A stretch of DNA of 17,676 nt from Caryophanales bacterium UBA6769 (GTDB taxonomy: Bacteria; Bacillota; Bacilli; Bacillales; UBA6769). The notes beneath the pieces are model-generated. The model was given only the letters and a program-made list of their open reading frames with translations. It ran no database searches and was not told the origin of the DNA. Location: contig DKGN01000194.1 in assembly GCA_002453275.1 (NCBI GenBank), positions 1-17,676 on the forward strand. Reading direction: 5' to 3'. Position 1 is the first letter of the stretch; every line of letters starts with the position of its first letter. This document shows positions 6,398-13,332 of the stretch, in pieces. The position numbers were made by a program, and so were the translations under genes.

Positions 6398-8008
6398 TTA
6401 TTCCGACTTTTGTGGTTGTTGCGGTTGATAATCTTTTTCAGAGACTAACGGGATCGCTCTTATAAAAAATGCCACACTCATACCGAGAAACATGATAATC
6501 GCACCAGCAAAAAAAGTAGTTGTGAGCGCGTCACTGAACACGTCTCTTACCATGTCGATCATTTGATTTGCAAAAGGCAACAAATCAGCAGGCATTTGTT
6601 GTTGAATTTGTTCTAATTTAGGTTGGTCCAATAGGACTTCAGGATTCATCAACCCACCGATTTGCTCCGCTTGTTCAGGAGATAGTTGCGACTGTTCTGC
6701 ACCTTGATTCCCAGCAAACATATCCGCCATTCTTGTTGCCATTCTAGAGCTCATCACCGAACCGAGTACCCCAATTCCAATTGTATTTCCTAAGTTCCTG
6801 AATAACTGTGATGAAGCTGATGCGACGCCCAACTCTCTTAGCGGGACAGCATTTTGAACAGTTAATGAAAAAACAGGCATACTTACGCCAAGCCCAATTC
6901 CGATAATCATTAAAAAGATAATCATCAAATAGACAGGAGTATTTACTGAGATAAGGGAGAGCAAGAAAATACCAATCGTTGCTGTCGAAAGCCCGATAAT
7001 CGCCATCCCTTTATATTTCCCAGTTTTCGTCATATATTGACCAGCAAATGCTGTCGCAAAAACCATCACAACCGACATCGGCATCATCATATATCCTGAG
7101 CCACTCGGTGAAATTCCTTTCACACCCTGAATAAAGAAAGGTGCGTAGATCATGACACCCAACATTCCAGCACTTAGTAGAAACAGTGCAATATTTGACA
7201 ATGTCACGATGTCATTTCTGAATAGTGAAAGAGGTAACACAGGTGACTTTACTTTCGTTTGTGTAATAATAAATGCAATCAGACCTAGAATCGTTGCACT
7301 AAATAATCCAAGAATTTGCCATGACGTCCAAGCGTATTCTCCAGGTCCACTCCCAGCAAGACTGAACGCGAGTAAGAGGGCAACAATCGTGAATGTTAAG
7401 AATGTAGAGCCAAGATAGTCAATTGATTCTCCTTCTCTGCGAGGTACTTTTGGAAACAGTGCGGCAATCATAATAAAGGCGACGACCCCAAGTGGAAGGA
7501 ATACCCAGAATACCCATTGCCAATTTAAATGGTCGACGATGTATCCGCCCACCAGAGGACCAAGCACACTCGCAATTCCGAACATACCGCTCAATAATCC
7601 CGTCCAGCGCGCCCGTTCTCTCGGGAGATAGAGGTCACCAATCGCTGTGAATGAAGTGGACATAATAATTCCAGCACCGAATCCTGTAATCCCACGGAAG
7701 ATAATTAATTGAAAGATATTAGCGGCAAAACCTGAGAAAAGCGCCCCAACCGTAAATAAACCAATCCCAGTTAAGATGAACGGCTTTCTTCCATAAATGT
7801 CTGATAGTTTTCCGACAAGAACGGAAGCAACAGCCATTGTCAGTAAATAGATGGTGATTACCCACGTATAGTAATCCAATCCACCAAGTGTTGCGATTAT
7901 ACGGGGCATGGCGACTCCGATAATTGTCTGATTGATCGCGGAGAAAAACACCCCAACCATAATCGCAATCATGATCGTTATTTTTTTCTTGTCTGTTAAA
8001 TGAGTCAT
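6398..8008 (-). CDS. MFS multidrug efflux transporter, DHA2 family (14 TM)
   Basis: The 536-residue protein has about 14 membrane segments. It has motif A GKLSDIYGRKP (66-76) and motif C around GPLVGGYIVDHLNW, plus the early 'NQTIIGVAMPRI' block of EmrB/QacA-type drug:proton antiporters. An outward loop before the last helix is rich in Gln and Glu (GAEQSQLSPEQAEQ). It should export hydrophobic toxic compounds using the proton gradient. The start ATG overlaps the MarR stop as TAATG, which couples translation to the regulator. This arrangement (marR, DHA2 pump, reductase) is a usual local drug/quinone-stress operon. The substrate cannot be read from sequence. Confidence 0.92.
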   Translation of the reverse strand: MTHLTDKKKITIMIAIMVGVFFSAINQTIIGVAMPRIIATLGGLDYYTWVITIYLLTMAVASVLVGKLSDIYGRKPFILTGIGLFTVGALFSGFAANIFQLIIFRGITGFGAGIIMSTSFTAIGDLYLPRERARWTGLLSGMFGIASVLGPLVGGYIVDHLNWQWVFWVFLPLGVVAFIMIAALFPKVPRREGESIDYLGSTFLTFTIVALLLAFSLAGSGPGEYAWTSWQILGLFSATILGLIAFIITQTKVKSPVLPLSLFRNDIVTLSNIALFLLSAGMLGVMIYAPFFIQGVKGISPSGSGYMMMPMSVVMVFATAFAGQYMTKTGKYKGMAIIGLSTATIGIFLLSLISVNTPVYLMIIFLMIIGIGLGVSMPVFSLTVQNAVPLRELGVASASSQLFRNLGNTIGIGVLGSVMSSRMATRMADMFAGNQGAEQSQLSPEQAEQIGGLMNPEVLLDQPKLEQIQQQMPADLLPFANQMIDMVRDVFSDALTTTFFAGAIIMFLGMSVAFFIRAIPLVSEKDYQPQQPQKSE

Positions 8009-8454
8009 TAATCAAAATCCTTTCCAATCCTTTTTAAATTGTGAGTTGCTAGCTGGAAAATCGCATTCATCATCTCAAGGTCTGCATTCGAGATGTCACG
8101 GAAGACTAATTTCATAATCTTGCGACCTTCATTTTGTAGTTCACTAAGTGTTGATTTACCTTTATCAGTTATTTCTAAATAAACGACTCGACGATCTTGT
8201 TCATCTCGAATTCGAGCAATATAACCATGTTCAATCAGCCGATCGGAAGCCGTTGTGATTGCACCAGGTGTAAGGTGCAACACTTCAGCTAGTTCGGACA
8301 TCTTTTTCGGACCACTCCGAACTAGTAAAAACAGTATATGTGATTGGGATCCTGGAAACGTTTGTTCATAGATTTTTTTCCATAGATAGCCCATTTCTCT
8401 AGACACTTGCCAAAATAATTTCTCGAATTCCGGAAATAGATTGTCTTTATGCAT
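8008..8454 (-). CDS. MarR-family transcriptional regulator
   Basis: The 148-residue winged-helix protein has a recognition helix region KKMSELAEVLHLTPGAITTA (about 50-69) and then the wing with D-(E)-x-DRRVVYLEITDKG, the hallmark of MarR proteins. Helices at both ends form the dimer interface. It should bind the 27-bp palindrome 29-55 nt upstream of its own start, at the promoter start site, and repress the operon until a phenolic or quinone-like ligand or oxidant is present. There is no Cys residue in the protein, so thiol sensing of the OhrR/YodB type is unlikely; ligand binding is more probable. The start is ATG, but the Shine-Dalgarno is modest (GAGGTGAAG). Confidence 0.92.
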   Translation of the reverse strand: MHKDNLFPEFEKLFWQVSREMGYLWKKIYEQTFPGSQSHILFLLVRSGPKKMSELAEVLHLTPGAITTASDRLIEHGYIARIRDEQDRRVVYLEITDKGKSTLSELQNEGRKIMKLVFRDISNADLEMMNAIFQLATHNLKRIGKDFD

Positions 8455-8482
8455 TTCTTCACCTCATTTTAACTTTAACGGA

Positions 8483-8509
8483 TAAATACTTTAATGATTA
8501 AAGTATTTA
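8483..8509. promoter_or_regulatory. MarR operator: 27-bp perfect palindrome
   Basis: Arms TAAATACTTTAAT (8483-8495) and ATTAAAGTATTTA (8497-8509) flank a single G at 8496. It sits right after the -10 box of the minus-strand promoter, covering the predicted start of transcription. This is a classic autorepressor position. Confidence 0.85.
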
Positions 8510-8511
8510 AC

Positions 8512-8540
8512 AGTATACGCCGATTGAAATGGTGTGTCAA
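8512..8540 (-). promoter_or_regulatory. SigA promoter of the marR-efflux operon
   Basis: On the minus strand, TTGACA (8540-8535) is a perfect -35, followed by a 17-nt spacer and TATACT (8517-8512). The start is expected near 8505, inside the palindrome. Confidence 0.88.
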
Positions 8541-8739
8541 TATTTATAACTTCTTTATGGTGAACGTCGTATTTGTACTATATACAGCTATTGTTATGAC
8601 ATTATTGGGTACAGTCAGTGGCACGATCTGATTCATGCCTCGCCTCAATTGGGTGTGAAAGAGCTGAATAAATTAGGGTGGCAAACTTGTGTACTTTAAT
8701 CTTGTGAAATACAGTTGAATGGACCGAAAATTACAATTA
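8541..8739. other. intergenic stretch with a possible gene remnant
   Basis: Nothing intact is present. A plus-strand frame of 49 codons (8550-8699), with no start codon, reads GYSQWHDLIHASPQLG and ends LNKLGWQTCVL before a TAA. The composition is protein-like, and it could be the tail of a lost gene whose terminator is the hairpin at 8740. The family is not recognised. Confidence 0.3.
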
Positions 8740-8780
8740 AGAAAAACGACAGGAGCACTAGCATGGCCTGTCGTTTTTCT
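8740..8780. terminator. bidirectional terminator downstream of the EthD-like gene
   Basis: AGAAAAACGACAGG (8740-8753) and CCTGTCGTTTTTCT (8767-8780) form a perfect 14-bp stem with a 13-nt loop. A- and T-runs inside the stem allow termination on both strands. Confidence 0.85.
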
Positions 8781-8824
8781 CTTACGGCATGTTGGATCAC
8801 AAAGTTTTTGAACGGAAAGATATG

Positions 8825-9127
8825 TTATTGCGTAATCGTTACAATTGGAGGCTTTTCAAGGAAAGGCATAATATTTTTTAAATCACCTGTTACTTCTCTT
8901 CCAACTTCGGAGCGCAATGCCTCTTGAAGTGCCTCAACGTTTTCGAACTCAATTTCTGCAATTAAATAAAGATTTAAATCTGAATTTTGCACGTTTACGA
9001 CTCGATTAATTGAACTTCCCTTCACATTTTGAAGCCTCTCAACAATTGGGATATGTATATTAAAATAATAGTCTTCAAAACCTTCCTTATCCTTTGGTGT
9101 TTCATACATGACAATCATCTTTGCCAT
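8825..9127 (-). CDS. EthD-family small protein, 100 aa
   Basis: The protein is a ferredoxin-like alpha+beta barrel unit of the EthD/dimeric type. It begins MAKMIVMYETPKDKEGFEDYY, with the HIPIVERL segment near 24-31 (the conserved 'H-x-P-(I/L)' of EthD proteins). A strand NSDLNLYLIAEIEFEN and a final PPIVTITQ strand follow. EthD proteins are small dimers linked to ether or aromatic degradation, but many are of unknown role. The ATG is preceded by AAGGGGGG about 10 nt upstream. It is monocistronic. A TATAAT at 9166-9161 on the minus strand could be the -10, although no clear -35 is seen. No redox or degradative partner is adjacent. Confidence 0.82.
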   Translation of the reverse strand: MAKMIVMYETPKDKEGFEDYYFNIHIPIVERLQNVKGSSINRVVNVQNSDLNLYLIAEIEFENVEALQEALRSEVGREVTGDLKNIMPFLEKPPIVTITQ

Positions 9128-9440
9128 AACGTGTTTCCCCCCTTTATTAATTCCATACTAATTATACACCTAGTTTCCATGTATATTCTAGCTTGAAAAA
9201 CTAAACGAAAGTTCTAGTGTTCAAGGTTGTGTCAATAAGTTTATGTAATTTGAAATCACTACTTTTTAAATATTTCTCTCGGACTGTTCCGATTGAACCT
9301 AAATAAACAGCTTTAATTACGTCCAAGCAAGACAGGAGATTAAGGGAAATCCCAATTGAGCACTTGTCGTGTCTAATCACAACTTGTAACATGAAACTAG
9401 GGAAAACAGGTTGTTTTTAAGATTAGGGGGAGAAATCCAT
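9128..9440. other. divergent intergenic region between EthD-like gene and yibE-like gene
   Basis: No gene is supported. A 63-codon minus-strand ORF (9392-9201) lacks a ribosome binding site and shows no family, so I leave it out. A loose promoter (TTGTCG 9364-9369, 17 nt, TAACAT 9387-9392) faces the YibE/F genes. It overlaps a hairpin ACAACTTG (9379-9386) / CAGGTTGT (9407-9414) followed by a T-run, which could act as a weak attenuator just before the gene. Confidence 0.35.
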
Positions 9441-10577
9441 TTGGCCAAGCTCATCCATGCACTCACAAAAATCGCAAAAAAGCAGATGCTTGTATACAGC
9501 ATCATTATCGCATGCTGTGTTGTCTCCATGATCTTTGTTTATAACAATTACAGTCTCTACGAGCGACCAATTGCAAAAGTTATGGAAACGAAATCGGAAG
9601 GCGTAACAGAAGAGATTGATATGTTTGAAAACGAAGATAAGCTGTTTTCACAAATCTTAATAGCCGAACTTAAAAATGGACCGGAAAAAGGCAAGCCCAT
9701 CCATTTAGAAAATACATATTCCTTATCAAAAGCTTATGATCAGGCATACAAGCCTGGCGATGAATTGTTTGTTGTGATAGACGAAGAAACGAAAAGTGCT
9801 TCTATCCTGGCAGGTGAAATTCAAGATGTGAAGCGGGATAAGTATATGGCGATTGCTTTTTGGGTCTTTCTGCTCGTTCTGCTTGCAGTTGGAAGAACGC
9901 AAGGGTTCTTTGCTGTGATCAGTCTCGCCGTTAACGTCATGTTATTAGTGTATGCAATTGAATTGTACGTTAAAAAGGATACAAATTTATTGCTGTTGTC
10001 GGGAATTCTTGCCATTTTGTTTACCGTTCTGTCCTTGTTATTCGTCAATGGATTTAATGGTAAAACATATGCAGCCATTGTTGCAACCTTATTAGGTACA
10101 GCAGCTTCCATTGTGATTACGTTACTTGTCATGTGGATCACATCAGAGAATGGTTTGCGCTATGAAGAGATGGGTTTTTTAACCCGCCCATATAAATTGG
10201 TGTTTATCGCGGGGCTGTTTATCGGCTCACTTGGAGCTGTGATGGATGTTGCGATTACGATGTCTTCTTCAATCTTTGAATTATGGGAAAAGGACAACAA
10301 CATTTCGATGAAAGCGTTGAAAACTTCAGGTCTTGATATCGGAAAAGATATTATGGGGACGATGACGAGCATTTTATTTTTTGCTTACATTAGTGGGTCG
10401 ATTCCGATGTTAATTTTATATTTGAAAAACTTTTCACCTTTAGGGTTTACGTTATCGATGAATTTGTCACTTGAGTTGACACGGGCTCTTGCTGGTGGGA
10501 TCGGTATCGTCTTAACAATTCCAATTGGTTTATATATTTCAATGTTTTTTGTCAAACGAAAGAGGGCTAGTTTATGA
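9441..10577 (+). CDS. YibE/F-family membrane protein, first of a pair (378 aa)
   Basis: This is a multi-pass membrane protein. One N-terminal helix (about 15-37) is followed by an extracytoplasmic domain (about 38-130, acidic, with 'GVTEEIDMFENEDKLFSQIL'). Seven or so helices then carry the YibE/F core, including GAVMDVAITMSS and, after a loop, 'SGLDIGKDIMGTMTSILFFA'. The start is the TTG at 9441, because AGGGGGAG lies 8 nt upstream. A longer reading from TTG 9411 has no ribosome binding site and overlaps a hairpin. The stop overlaps the next gene's ATG (ATGA), so the two are coupled and probably form one complex. The function of the family is unknown; a transport role is inferred only from topology. 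Confidence 0.87.
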   Translation: MAKLIHALTKIAKKQMLVYSIIIACCVVSMIFVYNNYSLYERPIAKVMETKSEGVTEEIDMFENEDKLFSQILIAELKNGPEKGKPIHLENTYSLSKAYDQAYKPGDELFVVIDEETKSASILAGEIQDVKRDKYMAIAFWVFLLVLLAVGRTQGFFAVISLAVNVMLLVYAIELYVKKDTNLLLLSGILAILFTVLSLLFVNGFNGKTYAAIVATLLGTAASIVITLLVMWITSENGLRYEEMGFLTRPYKLVFIAGLFIGSLGAVMDVAITMSSSIFELWEKDNNISMKALKTSGLDIGKDIMGTMTSILFFAYISGSIPMLILYLKNFSPLGFTLSMNLSLELTRALAGGIGIVLTIPIGLYISMFFVKRKRASL

Positions 10578-11347
10578 ATACAATCGTATGGCTGGCAGCA
10601 ATTTTGTTTTTATTTATGGTTCTCGTTGGCGGTAAAAAAGGGGTGCGCTCGTTCCTCGCCTTATTTTTTAACTTTTTAGTCGTTCTGCTCACCGTTTTTT
10701 TCATGGCGAATCCAGAGAACAATCCGATCCTTTTAACGATTGCTGCTTGTGCGGGCATTAGCTCAATTAATCTTTTTTATATTAACCGCGTAAATGTAAA
10801 AACCGGGACCGCATTTGTCTCAACAATTATTACGATTACTATTTTGCTATTGCTAATTTACATCATTACTAAAAAATCAATGATCCAAGGGTTTAGTGAA
10901 GAAGAAATAGGCGAGATCGGGATGTTTTCTCTTTATCTTGGGGTGGACTTTGTAAAAATTGCTGTTTCAATGATTATTATGAGTACGATCGGGGCAATTA
11001 CCGATGTCGCCATCGCGATTGCTTCTCCAATGCGAGAAATCTTCTCTCACCACCCAAACATTAGTCGCAAAGAATTATTCCGCTCGGGCATGAGTATAGG
11101 GAAGGATATACTAGGGTCCAATACAAACACGTTGTTTTTTGCCTTTATTGGTGGTTATCTGGCGCTGCTCATTTGGATTAACGATCTTGAGTATTCGGTG
11201 GGTGAAATCGTGAACTCGAAAGTATTCGGCGCTGAAATGTTGACGATTTTCTGTGCGGGGATTGGGATTGCTCTCGTTATTCCGATTGCTTCTGGAATTA
11301 ACGCTTGGTACTTAACACGCAAACAAGTGAAGGAACAAGTTTATTAA
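10574..11347 (+). CDS. YibE/F-family membrane protein, second of a pair (257 aa)
   Basis: This is a shorter paralog of the preceding protein without the extracytoplasmic N-terminal domain. It begins directly with a helix (about 3-20) and has six or seven membrane segments. The same core blocks recur: GAITDVAIAIASPM and SGMSIGKDILGSNTNTLFFA. These correspond to GAVMDVAITMSS and SGLDIGKDIMGTMTSILFFA in the upstream gene, showing an old duplication. The ATG at 10574 lies within the upstream stop. The stop at 11345-11347 overlaps the stop of the convergent coiled-coil gene by sharing TTAA, with no terminator hairpin between them. The pair likely acts as a hetero-oligomer. Confidence 0.87.
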   Translation: MNTIVWLAAILFLFMVLVGGKKGVRSFLALFFNFLVVLLTVFFMANPENNPILLTIAACAGISSINLFYINRVNVKTGTAFVSTIITITILLLLIYIITKKSMIQGFSEEEIGEIGMFSLYLGVDFVKIAVSMIIMSTIGAITDVAIAIASPMREIFSHHPNISRKELFRSGMSIGKDILGSNTNTLFFAFIGGYLALLIWINDLEYSVGEIVNSKVFGAEMLTIFCAGIGIALVIPIASGINAWYLTRKQVKEQVY

Positions 11348-11829
11348 CGTTCTTCCTTTAGTTTGAAAATTTCCAGTTCGTTTTTAGATGCCTTTTCATA
11401 GGTGAATTGGATTTCTGCCTCTAATGAAGAAACTTGTCCGTGCATTTTACGAATGTCTGCTACTAGTCCTTCTAGTTTTGCGTCTGATTCTTCTTGTCGG
11501 TCATAGATTGCTTTTGTTAGCTGAGTGTTTTCGTCAAGTTGTGACTTCATAGTGTTTTGAATCTTGGTATTTTCGTCAAGTTGTGACTTCATAGTGTTTT
11601 GAATCTTGGTATTTTCTTCAAGTTGCGACTTCATTGTGTTTTGAATCTTGGTATTTTCGTCAAGTTGTGACTTCATAGTGTTTTGAATCTTGGTATTTTC
11701 TTCAAGTTGCGACTTCATTGTGTTTTGAATTTGAGTATTTTCATCAAGTTGAGACTTCATTGTGCTTTGTTCAGTTTCCATGGCGGTTACTTTTTCTAAT
11801 AATAGTTCAAGCAACTCGCGATCAGTCAT
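11344..11829 (-). CDS. coiled-coil protein with six 14-residue tandem repeats, 161 aa
   Basis: The protein opens with MTDRELLELLLEKVTAMETE. Six contiguous copies of a 14-residue unit, TMKSQL(D/E)ENT(K/Q)IQN (residues 23-106), follow. The tail is a charged helical segment (AKLEGLVADIRKMHGQVSSLEAEIQFTYEKASK). Fourteen residues are two heptads, so the repeats should form one long uninterrupted coiled coil. There is no signal peptide, membrane helix or cysteine, so it is a cytosolic rod. The start is ATG with AAAGGAGTG about 6 nt upstream. It lies 121 nt after the DnaA-domain gene on the same strand, and the two may be cotranscribed. The N-terminal 'ELLELLLEKV' start is seen in short Bacillus coiled-coil proteins of unknown role. 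Confidence 0.8.
   Translation of the reverse strand: MTDRELLELLLEKVTAMETEQSTMKSQLDENTQIQNTMKSQLEENTKIQNTMKSQLDENTKIQNTMKSQLEENTKIQNTMKSQLDENTKIQNTMKSQLDENTQLTKAIYDRQEESDAKLEGLVADIRKMHGQVSSLEAEIQFTYEKASKNELEIFKLKEER
11512..11763 (-). repeat. six tandem 42-bp repeats inside the coiled-coil gene
   Basis: Six in-frame copies of 42 bp are present. Two subtypes alternate (one with GTCAAGTTGTGACTTCATA on the plus strand, the other with TTCAAGTTGCGACTTCATT). Copies in the middle therefore also repeat as an 84-bp unit with almost no differences. Such recent, near-identical copies point to slippage or unequal recombination. Changes in copy number would keep the frame. Confidence 0.92.
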
Positions 11830-11950
11830 ACGATCACTCCTTTCACTTTTAATTTTACGAAGAAAGTTTAACCTTATCTTTAGAATATATCATTCCTGTC
11901 GAATAGCAAAGGATATTTACAGAATAGAGGATTAGCTCGAAGCAACGGGT

Positions 11951-12382
11951 TTAGCTTTTCTGGTCGCAAATTGTTCGAATGTTGAGGGGTAATTTTCTAT
12001 GGCTGGCTTCAATCGTATGAACACGATCGTTTAAAGTTTGCAGTTCTTTCAGAATCAAATCGAGTTTTTGTTCGATATTTGGCATGTCGTTATTTTGATA
12101 AGCAGGATATTTCCGATAATCAATCTCGTCGCTTTCATCTTGCTTGTTAACGATGAACTGTAATTTATAATGTTTTCCAGTAACGTTATGTAAAACATTT
12201 CCGATTAAATTAAGATAGCGTGATTCTATCCAATCTCGTGCAAATTCATTCGCTGTTTCTATTACAAGCGTGTCTGTATCTTCATCATAGGGAAGTAACG
12301 CTGTATCTTTAAACCAAGTTTCATACGACGATTTAGATAGATTTTGTTCAATTATCATTAATACTCTATCCCAAATGGCCAT
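11951..12382 (-). CDS. stand-alone DnaA domain I protein with coiled-coil tail, 143 aa
   Basis: Residues 1-80 follow the N-terminal domain of the replication initiator DnaA: W4, the segment SYETWFKDTALL (19-30), then ANEFARDWIESRYLNLI (44-60), which is almost identical to DnaA's 'NEFARDWLESRYL', and LQFIV at the end. After a linker, residues 104-125 have hydrophobics at 104, 108, 111, 115, 118, 122 and 125, an exact heptad a/d pattern. The AAA+ ATPase and DNA-binding domains are absent; full DnaA has about 450 residues. Domain I of DnaA is the contact surface for DnaA self-association and for partners such as SirA and DnaD in Bacillus. This protein could therefore compete or scaffold. That role is inference. 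The ATG has AGAGG about 11 nt upstream. Confidence 0.82.
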   Translation of the reverse strand: MAIWDRVLMIIEQNLSKSSYETWFKDTALLPYDEDTDTLVIETANEFARDWIESRYLNLIGNVLHNVTGKHYKLQFIVNKQDESDEIDYRKYPAYQNNDMPNIEQKLDLILKELQTLNDRVHTIEASHRKLPLNIRTICDQKS

Positions 12383-12422
12383 TTATTTATCAATCCTCTC
12401 ATCCAAAATTATTTAGCGCTTT

Positions 12423-12452
12423 ATTTTACTCGCACACTAAATATATAGTTAA
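12423..12452 (-). promoter_or_regulatory. weak candidate promoter of the DnaA-domain gene
   Basis: On the minus strand, TTAACT (12452-12447), 18 nt, TAAAAT (12428-12423). Both boxes are partial matches, but they are placed 41 nt before the start codon in a very AT-rich region. Confidence 0.35.
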
Positions 12453-12552
12453 GAATATACTAATTTGTTTAGATTAACAAAGGTTTTTTCGCATAATAAA
12501 TTCAGGGGGATTCGGTATTCGCTAGCGCCATATTTGCTGTATAAGACCAGAC

Positions 12553-12600
12553 AAATAAAAAAAGAGAGGCTTTCCCAAAAACGTTTGGAAAGACCTCTCC
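12553..12600 (-). terminator. terminator of the motP-motS operon
   Basis: GAGAGG-C-TTTCC (12564-12575) pairs with GGAAAG-A-CCTCTC (12587-12599), with one mismatch. On the minus strand it is followed by TTTTTTTATTT. It lies 10 nt after the motS stop. Confidence 0.85.
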
Positions 12601-12609
12601 TTATCCGCA

Positions 12610-13332
12610 TTAGCTGTCGTTTGCAATGATCATGACGACACGGCGATTTTTGCTTTTGCCTTCTTCATTTTTGTTCGAAGCGATTGGCTGATATTCTCCA
12701 TATCCAACGGCTTTGAAGCGTTCAGGTTGGAGTGCATGCTCTTCAATTAAGTAGCGGATGACTTCATTTGCCCGTGCTGTCGATAAGTCCCAGTTGGATG
12801 GGAAACGGGCGGTAGAAATTGGTCGGTTGTCTGTATGTCCTTCGACTTCAAGTGCATTTGAAATTTCCGCGAGGAGCGGAGCCATATCGTCGAGAAATGC
12901 AATCGCTTCATCGAGTAAGTCGGCTTGACCTGATGGAAAGAGCATAATCTCAGGTAACACGACTTCAATTCCTTTTTCCGTTGGTGTCACTGTCATTTTG
13001 TCTTCTAGCTTGTGTTCAGAAGCATATGAACCAACGTATTCTAAGATTTCTTTTATATTTTCCTCTCGTTCAATCATTTCTGCAAGCTGATCTTCTAAAT
13101 CTTTTGAGATGCTCGATGTCCCATCCTCACCGTCTCCATTAAGAATGCCAGAACCATCGTCCATTAGCGAGGCTTTTTTAAATGAACCGACGACAGACTC
13201 GAACTTTTCAACATCTGTATCGGAATAAGAATATAATAAGACGAATAGCACGAGGATGACGAGTAACATATCGGCAAATGTGACGAGCCACGGTTGTTGG
13301 GTTTTTTTATCTTTAAACCTGTCCTTCTTCAT
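12610..13332 (-). CDS. motS: flagellar stator protein MotS (MotB family), 240 aa
   Basis: The protein has a short basic cytoplasmic start and one membrane helix (about 16-36). The helix carries the ion-binding Asp21 in TFADML, the position conserved in all MotB proteins. A plug/linker region follows. The C-terminal OmpA-like peptidoglycan-binding domain includes EVEGHTDNRPI, 'NWDLSTARANEVIRYL' and GYGEYQPIASN. It anchors MotP around the flagellar motor and carries the coupling ion. It is called MotS rather than MotB because its partner is MotP-like and the C-terminal blocks are closest to MotS. The start is ATG at 13332 with AGGAG 9 nt upstream. It overlaps the motP end by 20 nt. The membrane helix reads LLVILVLFVLL, unlike the usual 'TLLLALFIVLY', so ion choice may differ. 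Confidence 0.92.
   Translation of the reverse strand: MKKDRFKDKKTQQPWLVTFADMLLVILVLFVLLYSYSDTDVEKFESVVGSFKKASLMDDGSGILNGDGEDGTSSISKDLEDQLAEMIEREENIKEILEYVGSYASEHKLEDKMTVTPTEKGIEVVLPEIMLFPSGQADLLDEAIAFLDDMAPLLAEISNALEVEGHTDNRPISTARFPSNWDLSTARANEVIRYLIEEHALQPERFKAVGYGEYQPIASNKNEEGKSKNRRVVMIIANDS

Noticed and set aside
9201..9392. 63-codon minus-strand ORF
   Set aside because: There is no ribosome binding site and no recognisable motif. It lies in a divergent promoter region.
11512..11763. Tandem 42-bp repeats as a CRISPR array
   Set aside because: The copies abut with no spacers, keep the reading frame and encode a coiled coil.
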